DNA of 64,000 nucleotides from Paenibacillus sp. BJ-4. Its GTDB lineage: Bacteria; Bacillota; Bacilli; Paenibacillales; Paenibacillaceae. Where the stretch lies: NCBI RefSeq assembly GCF_020404765.1, contig NZ_JAIVEM010000091.1, positions 636-64,635 of the forward strand. Reading direction: 5' to 3'. Shown piece after piece: positions 19,550-27,250 of this stretch. The first letter of the stretch is position 1, and each line of letters begins with the position of its first letter. Position numbers and translations under genes: made by a program. The notes beneath the pieces are model-generated. The model saw nothing but the letters and a program-made list of their open reading frames with translations. It was not told the DNA's origin and ran no database searches.

Positions 19550-20080
19550 ATGGGACAAACCGTTTTACTCATTATTGATGCACAGCAGGCTATGTTCATG
19601 TATGATGAGAAGCTGTATCGTGAGCAGGAAATTATAGCACATTTACAGCAGCTTTTGGCCAAAGCCAGAGCGGCAGGCACACCGGTGATTTTTGTGCAGC
19701 ATACTGAGGAAGCGGATGAGGATTTCCGGGAGAACAGTACAGGCTGGGCCATCGCCGACGTGGTGCGTCCTCTTCCTCATGAACGAATTGTGCGTAAATC
19801 GTCCTGGGACAGCTTTTATCAAACCGAATTGGGCGATGTGCTGAAGGAACTGGGGGCCGATCAACTCGTAATCGCGGGAATGCAGACTGAGTTCTGCCTC
19901 GACACGACTTGCCGAAGCGCCTATAGTCTGGGATACCAGAACAACGTGCTCGTATCGGATGCGCATAGTACATTTGATAGCAAGGTGCTGAGCGGTGAAC
20001 AAATTGTAGCTCATCACAATGCGATGCTTGGCAATCGTTTTGTGCGTTTGCTTGCGACAGCGGATGTACATTTTTCATGA
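19550..20080 (+). CDS. isochorismatase-like cysteine hydrolase
   Basis: A 176-residue protein of the isochorismatase superfamily with a visible catalytic triad: Asp in LLIIDAQQAMF, Lys in RIVRKSSWDSF, and Cys in AGMQTEFCLDTTCRSAYSLG. The family hydrolyses amides or vinyl ethers (nicotinamidase-like and others). Substrate specificity cannot be read from the sequence. The ATG at 19550 is 10 bases after AAGGAGGGA. It is monocistronic and followed by a terminator at 20108. Confidence 0.88.
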   Translation: MGQTVLLIIDAQQAMFMYDEKLYREQEIIAHLQQLLAKARAAGTPVIFVQHTEEADEDFRENSTGWAIADVVRPLPHERIVRKSSWDSFYQTELGDVLKELGADQLVIAGMQTEFCLDTTCRSAYSLGYQNNVLVSDAHSTFDSKVLSGEQIVAHHNAMLGNRFVRLLATADVHFS

Positions 20081-20107
20081 GTTGTTGAAGTGAAACTTCT
20101 ACATTCC

Positions 20108-20144
20108 AAGCCGATTGCCTTCAAGCAAGTCGGCTTCTTTTTTG
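20108..20144 (+). terminator. terminator of the hydrolase gene
   Basis: AAGCCGATTGC...GCAAGTCGGCTT (one bulge) followed by CTTTTTT on the plus strand. Confidence 0.75.
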
Positions 20145-20167
20145 TTTACCCCAAAAAACCGCAGAAT

Positions 20168-20196
20168 AAAAAAACACTGACGTTATAACGTCAATG
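20168..20196 (-). terminator. terminator of the small XRE regulator
   Basis: Minus strand CATTGACGTTATAACGTCAGTG, centred on a self-complementary TGACGTTATAACGTCA, followed by seven T. Confidence 0.8.
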
Positions 20197-20232
20197 CTAT
20201 TGGTAACTCAGGTATATGGATTCTACATAAGT

Positions 20233-20466
20233 TTATTCAATATTTTCTTTGGCATTCGGTATGTACTCTAGAAGATCACCCGGAGTTACACCTAATCCTC
20301 GACACAATGCACCTAGTGTATCGTAATCTATCCGTTTGGTTGCGTTACCAGCAAGCGAAGTAATGGTGTTTCGACTCACTCCTGTTAAATCCACTACATC
20401 TTTGTTTTGCAGTCCCCGCTCTCGCATAATATCACCAAGGCGACAACGTATACTTAAAGGGTTCAT
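20233..20466 (-). CDS. small XRE/Cro-type transcriptional regulator
   Basis: A 77-residue protein that is essentially one HTH domain: RLGDIMRERGLQNKDVVDLTGVSRNTITSLA with the recognition helix at SRNTITSL, then IDYDTLGALCRGLGVTPGDLLEYIP. This matches the short Cro/CI-like (YozG-type) regulators. The ATG at 20466 is 5 bases after GGAGGA. Its target is unknown. The region 20467-20610 upstream shows no gene. Confidence 0.82.
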   Translation of the reverse strand: MNPLSIRCRLGDIMRERGLQNKDVVDLTGVSRNTITSLAGNATKRIDYDTLGALCRGLGVTPGDLLEYIPNAKENIE

Positions 20467-20610
20467 AAAATTCCTCCAAAAAATAAGCACAGGATGTTGA
20501 CATATAAAACAATATTAGATATGTGGCTAAACAATCGTGGAGACATTAAACTTAATTTTATAAAAAGCAGTAAATAAAGCTCTATTTGATTCAATTCACA
20601 GGTTTTTTTG

Positions 20611-21198
20611 CTATCTCGCAAAAGGGTCATCATTTTTATTGGCATTCCAAATGTATTCAATTTGATTGGCAACTTGTTGAGCTTTTTCAAGACCAAATTG
20701 GTCAGAAACAAAGCCTAAGGACATATCCATTCCAGCAGATACACCGGATGAAGTATAGAACTTTCCATCTACTACCCATCTTGCGTTTGGAATCCAGTCA
20801 ACTTCCGTGTCGATAGATTTGACCCAATCAAAGGCTAATTTATTGGATGTGGCACGCCTGTTTTTTAACAAGCCTGTTTTGGCAAGTAGTGCAGAACCTG
20901 TACAGACAGTTATACAAAAATAGGACTGTTCGGCAATCTCTTTGACCTGTTTCATAAATTGATCGTCATGGATTAAACTTCTTGTCCCCTGTCCGCCTGG
21001 GATCATGAATATACCATCGGGGTTTGCTTGTGCAATGGGGTCTGTAACAATCTTGGTTTTTTGCCGGCTCTCAATAATCCCCCCATCCATAGAGAAATAT
21101 TTTAAGTCATAAACTTCTGGTAGGCGACCAAAAATCTCAACGGGTCCGAATACATCCAATGTTTCAAAATCATCGAACAAGCATATGTTAAAGTCCAT
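20611..21198 (-). CDS. DJ-1/PfpI family protein
   Basis: A 195-residue class-I glutamine-amidotransferase-like protein. ICLFDDFETLDVFGPVEIFG is the family N terminus with the conserved Glu, and ICVTGSALLAK-type sequence (FCITVCTGSALLAKTG) carries the nucleophilic Cys elbow. The set resembles stand-alone DJ-1/PfpI proteins (isonitrile-hydratase-like or ThiJ-like); the substrate is not predictable. The start at 21198 (MDFNICLFDDF) is preceded by AGGGAAG; the frame extends 20 codons further without a binding site. Confidence 0.85.
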   Translation of the reverse strand: MDFNICLFDDFETLDVFGPVEIFGRLPEVYDLKYFSMDGGIIESRQKTKIVTDPIAQANPDGIFMIPGGQGTRSLIHDDQFMKQVKEIAEQSYFCITVCTGSALLAKTGLLKNRRATSNKLAFDWVKSIDTEVDWIPNARWVVDGKFYTSSGVSAGMDMSLGFVSDQFGLEKAQQVANQIEYIWNANKNDDPFAR

Positions 21199-21269
21199 AC
21201 GGCTCACTTCCCTATAAATATTAATCATACTATACACCCGGTTTCCTGAATTAGACAATATAAAAAAGC

Positions 21270-21372
21270 ACCCTTTCGAGAGACACCGTTAGCAAGAAGC
21301 AAGCTGGCACAATTATGACGAAGATCATGAATATTTAAAGGTAAAGCCGTCTTCAGATAATTCTGGAGGGCT
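21270..21372 (-). pseudogene. relic of a tyrosine integrase C-terminal domain
   Basis: Minus-strand translation gives ALQNYLKTALPLNIHDLRHN and then CASLLLANGVSRKGA. The HDLRH motif with the following helix is the second catalytic box of phage-type tyrosine recombinases. The frame has no start, lacks the upstream Arg and downstream Tyr boxes, and dissolves into non-coding sequence on both sides. It is a short fossil of a second integrated element, not related to the intact integrase at 7241 (which reads HIFRHTH). A terminator-like T8 run (21371-21379, plus strand) abuts it. Confidence 0.7.
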
Positions 21373-21857
21373 TTTTTTTATTTCCCAGCGATGAGTTAGA
21401 TGCTATTTGCGAAGAAAAGGAAGGACGTGATTAAGAGGAAGGTGTGCAAACTCAACGATTGGCCTCGTTTTTTCACATGTTGATTGGAAATTTCATTTTT
21501 AACATAAAATTCAATTAATAATCATTAATTTCAGAAAAGCCAAGAAATTAACAGAAAACATTAGAATGGCCTATTTATTTTGGAGTATATGGCTTTATAA
21601 GCATCTGTATATAGATATATGTAAATATTTGAACATTGAGCAAAATTTGCATTAGAACTATGATGAAACTGGTTTTAATTTCCAACGAAAGAAGGCGATC
21701 GAACCGTCACACTCACCGTCTTAGGCACCATGATATGCCCGCAAGCAAATGTATCTTGCAGTCGCTGCGTTTCTTAGGTTAAGAGCGGAAATTACGAATT
21801 GAAGTGCAGTCATGGATGTATTGTGTCTTGAACACAGCGAAAGGAATGTGAGTTTTT
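21373..21857. other. non-coding stretch before the acetone operon
   Basis: No supported gene. It contains the acetone-operon promoter (listed separately) and a leader of about 190 bases. I see no known riboswitch fold in the leader. Confidence 0.5.
21636..21664 (+). promoter_or_regulatory. sigma-A promoter of the acetone operon
   Basis: TTGAGC (21636-21641), 17-base spacer, TATGAT (21659-21664) on the plus strand. The first gene starts about 190 bases downstream. Confidence 0.65.
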
Positions 21858-23042
21858 ATGAAAAAAGTAGCTTTAGTAAGCCCGTTGAGAACAGCGGTCG
21901 GCTCTTTTAACAAAACCCTTGCGCCCCTAAGCGCTCCTGAACTGGGAGCAATTGTGATGACAGCATGCCTTCAGCAAAGTAAATTAGAGCCTTCTTTGAT
22001 TGATCAAATTTATTTGGGAAATGTTCTTCAGGCGGGCAATGGCCAAAATCCTGCCAGACAGGCGGCACTAAAAGCCGGTATCCCCATTGATGTACCCGAA
22101 TCAACGATAAACACGGTTTGCGGTTCAGGACTTCATGCCGTCGGTTTAGCCTACAATTCAATATTGGCGGAACAAGGCGACATCGTCTTGGCCGGAGGCA
22201 TGGAGAGCATGTCGAATGCCCCTTATCTGTTAAGAAATGCAAGAAACGGCTACAAGCTTGGCAACGGTGAATTGGTAGACTCCCTGGTGGCCGACGGCCT
22301 AACATGCCCGATCAACCATTACCACATGGGAATTACCGCAGAAAATGTTGCCGAGAAATATGGAATTTCAAGACTTGAGCAAGATGAATTTGCCTATGAA
22401 AGCCAGATAAAGGCTGTAGAAGCAAAAAACAATAAGGTTTTTGAAGAGCAGATTGTTCCGGTCATGATTAAAACCAAAAAAGAAACTATGTATTTCACGG
22501 AGGACGAACACATAAGAGGAAATACAACGAAAGAAAAACTTTCTCATTTAAAAACTGCGTTTAAGGAGAACGGAACGGTTACCGCCGGAAATTCTTCGGG
22601 AATCAATGACGGCGCAGCAGCTATGCTTGTAGTGTCGGAAGACAAATGTAAGGAACATGCGTTAAAGCCGTTGGCATATATCAAGGGTTATTCACTTGTT
22701 GGCGTTGACCCTGCATATATGGGAATGGGACCGGTGAAAGCCATTTCGTCACTTCTTAAGCAACAGGGATTATCCATCGATGCCATTGATCTTTTTGAAA
22801 TTAATGAAGCGTTCGCCGCACAAGCATTAGCTGTATTGAAAGAGCTTGGGGTCAGTCCGGAGAAGGTGAATGTCAATGGCGGCGCGATCGCGATCGGGCA
22901 TCCTGTCGGTGCAAGCGGTGCTAGGATATTAGTTACGTTGGTTCATGAAATGGTGCGAAGATCTTCACGTTACGGCATAGCCTCGTTATGCATCGGAACG
23001 GGAATGGGTATAGCGATGCTGGTTGAAAATGCACTCATTTAA
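21858..23042 (+). CDS. thlA: acetyl-CoA acetyltransferase (thiolase)
   Basis: A 394-residue thiolase of normal length. It shows the acyl-enzyme Cys (NTVCGSGLHAVGLA), substrate loop GGMESMSNAPY, EINEAFAAQA, catalytic His in GHPVGASGARI, and the second Cys in SLCIGTGMGIA (Gly to Thr variant of the usual CIGGGMG). It condenses two acetyl-CoA to acetoacetyl-CoA. It is the first gene of a plus-strand operon with adc, ctfA and ctfB, so it supplies the CoA-transferase substrate. Start ATG at 21858 follows AAAGGA with 12-base spacing. Confidence 0.94.
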   Translation: MKKVALVSPLRTAVGSFNKTLAPLSAPELGAIVMTACLQQSKLEPSLIDQIYLGNVLQAGNGQNPARQAALKAGIPIDVPESTINTVCGSGLHAVGLAYNSILAEQGDIVLAGGMESMSNAPYLLRNARNGYKLGNGELVDSLVADGLTCPINHYHMGITAENVAEKYGISRLEQDEFAYESQIKAVEAKNNKVFEEQIVPVMIKTKKETMYFTEDEHIRGNTTKEKLSHLKTAFKENGTVTAGNSSGINDGAAAMLVVSEDKCKEHALKPLAYIKGYSLVGVDPAYMGMGPVKAISSLLKQQGLSIDAIDLFEINEAFAAQALAVLKELGVSPEKVNVNGGAIAIGHPVGASGARILVTLVHEMVRRSSRYGIASLCIGTGMGIAMLVENALI

Positions 23043-23096
23043 AGTGCGTGTTCAAGATGACTTTTGAACAACCTCTTAAAAGGAAGGAAGATCGCT

Positions 23097-23837
23097 ATGA
23101 ATCAAAAAGATGTACTTTCACTCCAATCCATGCCTGCGGCCAGCGGCAGTTATGGGCGCCCGCCATGCCGCTTCATCAACCGGGAATTTTTTATCATTAC
23201 CTATGAATCCGATCCCGCTGCGATTAGACAGGCGGTCCCGGAACCTCTACAGCCGGATGGAAGCAATACGGTTGCCTATGAATGGATCAAGATGCCCGAT
23301 TCATCCGGTTTAGGAAGCTATGAGGAAAGCGGTATTGTCATTCCCTGTACTTTTCACGGAGAACCCTGTAATTTTGTTGCCCAAATGTATTTGGATAACG
23401 CACCTGCTATTCTTGGGGGACGTGAAATCTGGGGATTTCCTAAAAAATGGGCGAAGCCTCGCCTGATCGTTGAGGATACGGAGACGCTGACGGGTACATT
23501 GCATTATAATAACGTCCTGGTGGCCATGGGAACCACCCCTTTCAAATATAACATTCTTGATGAAAAGGAAACGGCTAAAGCCATCGCAAAAACGCAAGTT
23601 AATTTAAAATTAATTCCTGATGTTGACGGTACCCCTAAAATTGCTCAGTTAGTGGCGTATAATCTCGAAAATATTACTGTAAAAGGCGCCTGGTCAGGGC
23701 CTGCCAGATTAAGCCTGATCCCCCATGTCAACGCTCCTGTGGCAGATTTGCCGGTTAAGGCTTATATTGGCGGAAAACATTTTATTGCCGATTTAACGCT
23801 TCCATATGGAAGAGTCCTCTACGATTATCTCCAATAA
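23097..23837 (+). CDS. adc: acetoacetate decarboxylase
   Basis: A 246-residue protein with the ADC core GGREIWGFPKKWAKPRL; the second Lys of the KK pair is the expected Schiff-base residue, and EYESDP-like and FVAQMYLDNAPA segments fit the fold. It converts acetoacetate to acetone and CO2. The start at 23097 (MNQKDVLSL) is behind AGGAAGGA; the frame from 23064 is unlikely. The 54-base gap after the thiolase and 39-base gap before ctfA indicate one operon. Confidence 0.93.
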   Translation: MNQKDVLSLQSMPAASGSYGRPPCRFINREFFIITYESDPAAIRQAVPEPLQPDGSNTVAYEWIKMPDSSGLGSYEESGIVIPCTFHGEPCNFVAQMYLDNAPAILGGREIWGFPKKWAKPRLIVEDTETLTGTLHYNNVLVAMGTTPFKYNILDEKETAKAIAKTQVNLKLIPDVDGTPKIAQLVAYNLENITVKGAWSGPARLSLIPHVNAPVADLPVKAYIGGKHFIADLTLPYGRVLYDYLQ

Positions 23838-23876
23838 AGTTTACTTTCCTAAAAATAGATATAAGGAGACGGAACC

Positions 23877-24542
23877 ATGAATAACAAAGTAATCTCCGCT
23901 GAAGAAGCAGTTAAGAAGGTCAAAGACGGAGACACGGTGATGGTCGGAGGTTTTCTGGCAGGAGGCTTTCCGGAGGACCTGGTGCGTGCGCTTGTCGACA
24001 CAAATTCCGCAAGCAATCTTACGATTATTTCCAATGATACAGGTACACCGGAATTATCTATCTATAACCTTGTAAAAAGCGGCAGAGTAAAGCGGATTTT
24101 TGCATCCTATATCGGCTCCAATCCGGAAACGGGAAGGCTCCTTATGACGAAAGAAGCGGAGGTTCAACTCTTCCCGCAAGGCACGCTCGCTGAAAAAATA
24201 CGCGCAGGAGGAGCCGGTTTGGGCGGTATTTTAACACCTGTAGGTGTAGGCACCATTGTAGAGGAAGGAAAAAAGAAAATCAAAATTGACGAAAGGGAAT
24301 ATTTGCTCGAACTCCCGCTCAAAGCGGATGTGGCGCTAATCAGAGCCCATAAGGCTGATGAAGCGGGGAATCTTGTCATCAATGGCTCTTCACGCAACTT
24401 CAATTTAGTTATGGCTACAGCGGCAGAGTATGTAGTTGCTCAGACAGACGAATACGTAAAGACGGGAGAAATTGACCCCAATCATGTCAATGTTCCCGGA
24501 ATATTTGTCGACGCAATTGTAAAGGTGGGTGAAAACGCATGA
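23877..24542 (+). CDS. ctfA: acetoacetyl-CoA:acyl CoA-transferase subunit A
   Basis: A 221-residue class I CoA-transferase alpha subunit: DGDTVMVGGFLAGGFPEDLVRAL with the Gly-rich CoA loop, and FPQGTLAEKIRAGGAGLGGILTPVGVGT. With CtfB it moves CoA from acetoacetyl-CoA to acetate or butyrate, giving free acetoacetate for decarboxylation. It overlaps ctfB by 4 bases. Confidence 0.93.
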   Translation: MNNKVISAEEAVKKVKDGDTVMVGGFLAGGFPEDLVRALVDTNSASNLTIISNDTGTPELSIYNLVKSGRVKRIFASYIGSNPETGRLLMTKEAEVQLFPQGTLAEKIRAGGAGLGGILTPVGVGTIVEEGKKKIKIDEREYLLELPLKADVALIRAHKADEAGNLVINGSSRNFNLVMATAAEYVVAQTDEYVKTGEIDPNHVNVPGIFVDAIVKVGENA

Positions 24543-25195
24543 ATAACAGAGAATTCATTGCCCGAAGAATAGCCCAGGAATTCAAAAATGGCGAAGTTGT
24601 CAACCTTGGTGTTGGAATGCCTACAATGGTAGTGGACTATATCCCCGACAACATTCATATTATGCTGCAGGCTGAGAACGGAATCCTCGGTGTAGGCCCC
24701 AAAGCGGCCCAGGGAAAAGAAAGACTCGATTGTATCGATTCAGGCGGAAACTACGTTACAACTGTGGAAGGAGCTTGCTTTTTTGACAGTTCGCTTTCAT
24801 TTTCCATCATCCGCGGAGGGCATGTGGATATCACTGTTTTGGGCGCACTGGAGGTCGATGAGAAAGGCAACCTTGCAAGCTGGATGATCCCAGGGAAAAA
24901 GGTGCCGGGCATGGGGGGAGCCATGGATTTGGTGGTCGGAGCCAAGAGAGTGATTGTAGCCATGGAGCATGTGAACAAAAATGGGGCGCCGAAAATACTA
25001 AAACAATGCAAGCTGCCCCTGACTGCTGTAAATGTTGTAAAGACCATAGTAACCGAAAAGGCTGTCATCGATGTTATTCCCGGTAGAGGGCTGATGTTAA
25101 AGGAAATTGCTCCAGGTTTAACGGTGGAAGACGTTCAAATGGTAACAGAGGCTGAACTGATAGTTTCACCACATTTGAAGGCCATTGCAGTGTAA
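24539..25195 (+). CDS. ctfB: acetoacetyl-CoA:acyl CoA-transferase subunit B
   Basis: A 218-residue beta subunit with GEVVNLGVGMPTMV and the catalytic Glu in LQAENGILGVGP, then GGHVDITVLGALEVDEKGNLASWMIPGKKVPGMGGAMDLV. It is the last gene of the operon; a strong terminator follows at 25327. Confidence 0.94.
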   Translation: MNNREFIARRIAQEFKNGEVVNLGVGMPTMVVDYIPDNIHIMLQAENGILGVGPKAAQGKERLDCIDSGGNYVTTVEGACFFDSSLSFSIIRGGHVDITVLGALEVDEKGNLASWMIPGKKVPGMGGAMDLVVGAKRVIVAMEHVNKNGAPKILKQCKLPLTAVNVVKTIVTEKAVIDVIPGRGLMLKEIAPGLTVEDVQMVTEAELIVSPHLKAIAV

Positions 25196-25326
25196 ACTTG
25201 TCGACGAAACTTAATTGATTTGGCAAAGGACACCGTCACGTCTTCAATGGGGGGGCTGCAAGGCCTGTGTGGATTGATCCCTAAGGAGGCTCGAGTTCTC
25301 TCGGTTGCATTCATTTTTACAAGTAG

Positions 25327-25366
25327 GGTTCGCTAATTGCTCATTGAGCAATTGCGAGCCTTTTTT
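25327..25366 (+). terminator. acetone operon terminator
   Basis: GGTTCGC-t-AATTGCTCA-t-TGAGCAATT-GCGAGCC, a stem of about 16 bp, followed by six T on the plus strand. The surrounding 25196-25608 holds no supported gene. Confidence 0.88.
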
Positions 25367-25608
25367 GTTGGAGTGGAACATGAAGCAGTATTCTCCTACT
25401 AAAAGCCAATTTGGGAGCCTACTAGGACAGCTTGTCAAGTAAGCTCCCAGATCAAGAGAGAAGCTTTTTGTTAGCGCAGGTGCTTATACCCAGCAAAGAT
25501 AGAGACGGGCAGACTAAATGTCAGTGAAATATGCTCTACTTCAGCCTTTACGCCGCTTCTTCATTCACACGATGCAAGCCTGCGATCAGCAGATGTTGGG
25601 GCCATCTC

Positions 25609-25788
25609 CTATTGTTCTTCCAGACGATCCACACTGACGGTTTGGGTATTGGTGGGTCTGCTGCCTATCTGTACAGTGGCCATACCGTTCGCTTCGTCTA
25701 CATGCTCAATCCAGATCGGTTTGCCATCTAATTGTACGGCAATGGTATCGGGCGAATCGTAAATCGCTTTTGCTCGTTCTGCATTCAT
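25609..25788 (-). CDS. sspH: small acid-soluble spore protein SspH
   Basis: A 59-residue protein: MNAERAKAIYDSPDTIAVQL, then DGKPIWIEHVDEANGMATVQ, then IGSRPTNTQTVSVDRLEEQ. The layout (RAKxIxxSxxTIxVxxxGxxVWIExVDxxxxTAxV) is that of the SspH family of minor forespore proteins. It starts at the ATG at 25788 with GGGGAGA upstream. It lies 48 bases downstream of another small minus-strand gene and beside ku, another gene that is forespore-expressed in B. subtilis. Confidence 0.85.
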   Translation of the reverse strand: MNAERAKAIYDSPDTIAVQLDGKPIWIEHVDEANGMATVQIGSRPTNTQTVSVDRLEEQ

Positions 25789-25836
25789 GCTATTCTCCCC
25801 CTGCTGATTGTTTTTGTGCGCATTAATATAGGTGAC

Positions 25837-26076
25837 CTAGTCCTCATCTATAATCCGTTCAACGTCCAATGAAGGGATGCTATGGGAAGGCGCAGTTGAA
25901 ACCACAGCCTCCAAATCCACATGACCCACAGCTACGGGAAAAGGCGGCCGGATTCCATGGGAAAGGGCAAACTCGGGCGGCAATGCATCCTGTTCGCCTC
26001 CGGCGGGCCCCCGAAAGGCGATGTGACTTTGACCCACACGATGACTGATCTGCCGAGGATAGGATTTTCCGGGCAT
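25837..26076 (-). CDS. 79-residue protein of unknown function, probably co-transcribed with sspH
   Basis: The ATG at 26076 (MPGKSYPRQISHRVGQSHIA) is well placed behind AAGGAGG. The protein is rich in Pro, His and acidic residues, with no membrane segment and no motif I know. It precedes sspH on the same strand by 48 bases and diverges from ku, so a sporulation role is inferred from context only. A longer frame to 26133 has no binding site. Confidence 0.55.
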   Translation of the reverse strand: MPGKSYPRQISHRVGQSHIAFRGPAGGEQDALPPEFALSHGIRPPFPVAVGHVDLEAVVSTAPSHSIPSLDVERIIDED

Positions 26077-26284
26077 AAATTGTGACCTCCTTTTGAATCG
26101 GATATGCCTTACTATGCACCAAAAAAGCAGCAACCATGCGCTAGTGAAAGCAATTCGCAGCCTTCATTTACACCTCATACAATCCTTTGTACGAAGCATA
26201 CTAAGTGAAAAATGATATGCTCACAGCCGAGCGTTGAGAATCGAATGATGCAAATGCGGATTAAAGAAAAGGAGGACTGGCGGT

Positions 26285-27205
26285 ATGCATACGGTCTGGA
26301 AAGGCGCGATCAGCTTCGGGCTGGTTCATGTGCCAGTTAAAATGTTTTCAGCGACGGAGGACAAGGATATTTCCATGCGTTATATTCACAAGGAGTGTGG
26401 AAGTCCACTAAGCTATGTACGAAAGTGTCCCGTTTGTGATAAGGAGGTTGAATGGGAGGAAATTGGAAAAGGGTACGAATATGAGAAGGGAAAATTCGTC
26501 ATGTTCGACAAGGAGGAACTGGAGCAGGTCAGCGGACAAGCGGATAAAAATATCGTCATTTTGGATTTTGTGGATCTGCAGGAAATTGATCCGATTTATT
26601 TTCAAAAAACATATTATTTGTCCCCGGATCAGGCTGGCTCGAATGCGTATAAGCTGCTTATGAATGCGATGAAGGATACCGGAAAAATCGGTATTGCCCA
26701 AATCGCTATCCGTTCCAAAAGCAGCCTGGCAGCTATTCGAGTGCTGGATGAATGTTTGGCGGTGGAGACGATGTTTTACCCGGATGAGATTCGTCCCATT
26801 GCTCAAGTTCCTAATTTACCGGGGCAGGAGGAGGTTAAAGAGAAGGAGCTGACGATGGCAAAAATGCTGATTGAGCAGCTATCTACACCTTTTGACGCAG
26901 CCAAGTATACGGATCAGTATCGCGAGCGCCTACTGGATCTCATTCAGCATAAAGTGGCCGGAGAAGAGGTGCGAGTCGCCCCAACACAGCCGCAGACCAA
27001 TGTCGTGGATTTAATGGCTGCTCTTCAGGCTAGTATTGAGGCCGTGAAGCCCGTCGTTACCGATCCCGGTCCTGCTGCTGCCGCGAAAAAACGCCCTGCG
27101 CGTAAACCGGCAGCCCCAACAGCACAGCAGGCGGTGGCAGGCGATAACATCTCTCCGACTCCAGTCAAAAAGAGAAGAAGCACTGCCAAACGTAAAGAAA
27201 CTTGA
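26285..27205 (+). CDS. ku: non-homologous end-joining protein Ku
   Basis: A 306-residue Ku homodimer subunit. MHTVWKGAISFGLVHVPVKMFSATEDKDISMRYIH is the family N terminus; a four-Cys zinc-like cluster follows (CGSPLSYVRKCPVC), then the DNA-encircling core and a basic Ala/Pro/Lys-rich C-terminal tail (KKRPARKPAAP, KKRRSTAKRKET). It binds DNA ends and recruits LigD. The ATG at 26285 is behind AAAGGAGG. CATACTA at 26197-26203 resembles a sigma-G -10 element, as expected for forespore expression, but I see no good -35. The LigD-polymerase partner lies at 36283, beyond the lasso operon. Confidence 0.95.
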   Translation: MHTVWKGAISFGLVHVPVKMFSATEDKDISMRYIHKECGSPLSYVRKCPVCDKEVEWEEIGKGYEYEKGKFVMFDKEELEQVSGQADKNIVILDFVDLQEIDPIYFQKTYYLSPDQAGSNAYKLLMNAMKDTGKIGIAQIAIRSKSSLAAIRVLDECLAVETMFYPDEIRPIAQVPNLPGQEEVKEKELTMAKMLIEQLSTPFDAAKYTDQYRERLLDLIQHKVAGEEVRVAPTQPQTNVVDLMAALQASIEAVKPVVTDPGPAAAAKKRPARKPAAPTAQQAVAGDNISPTPVKKRRSTAKRKET

Positions 27206-27250
27206 TGATGAAAGTTGATAATGAAACTTAAGATAAATACTGAGAACTGG

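Noticed and set aside
25244..25731. 64- and 66-codon frames around the acetone terminator and sspH
   Set aside because: One lies across the terminator hairpin; the other is the antisense of sspH.
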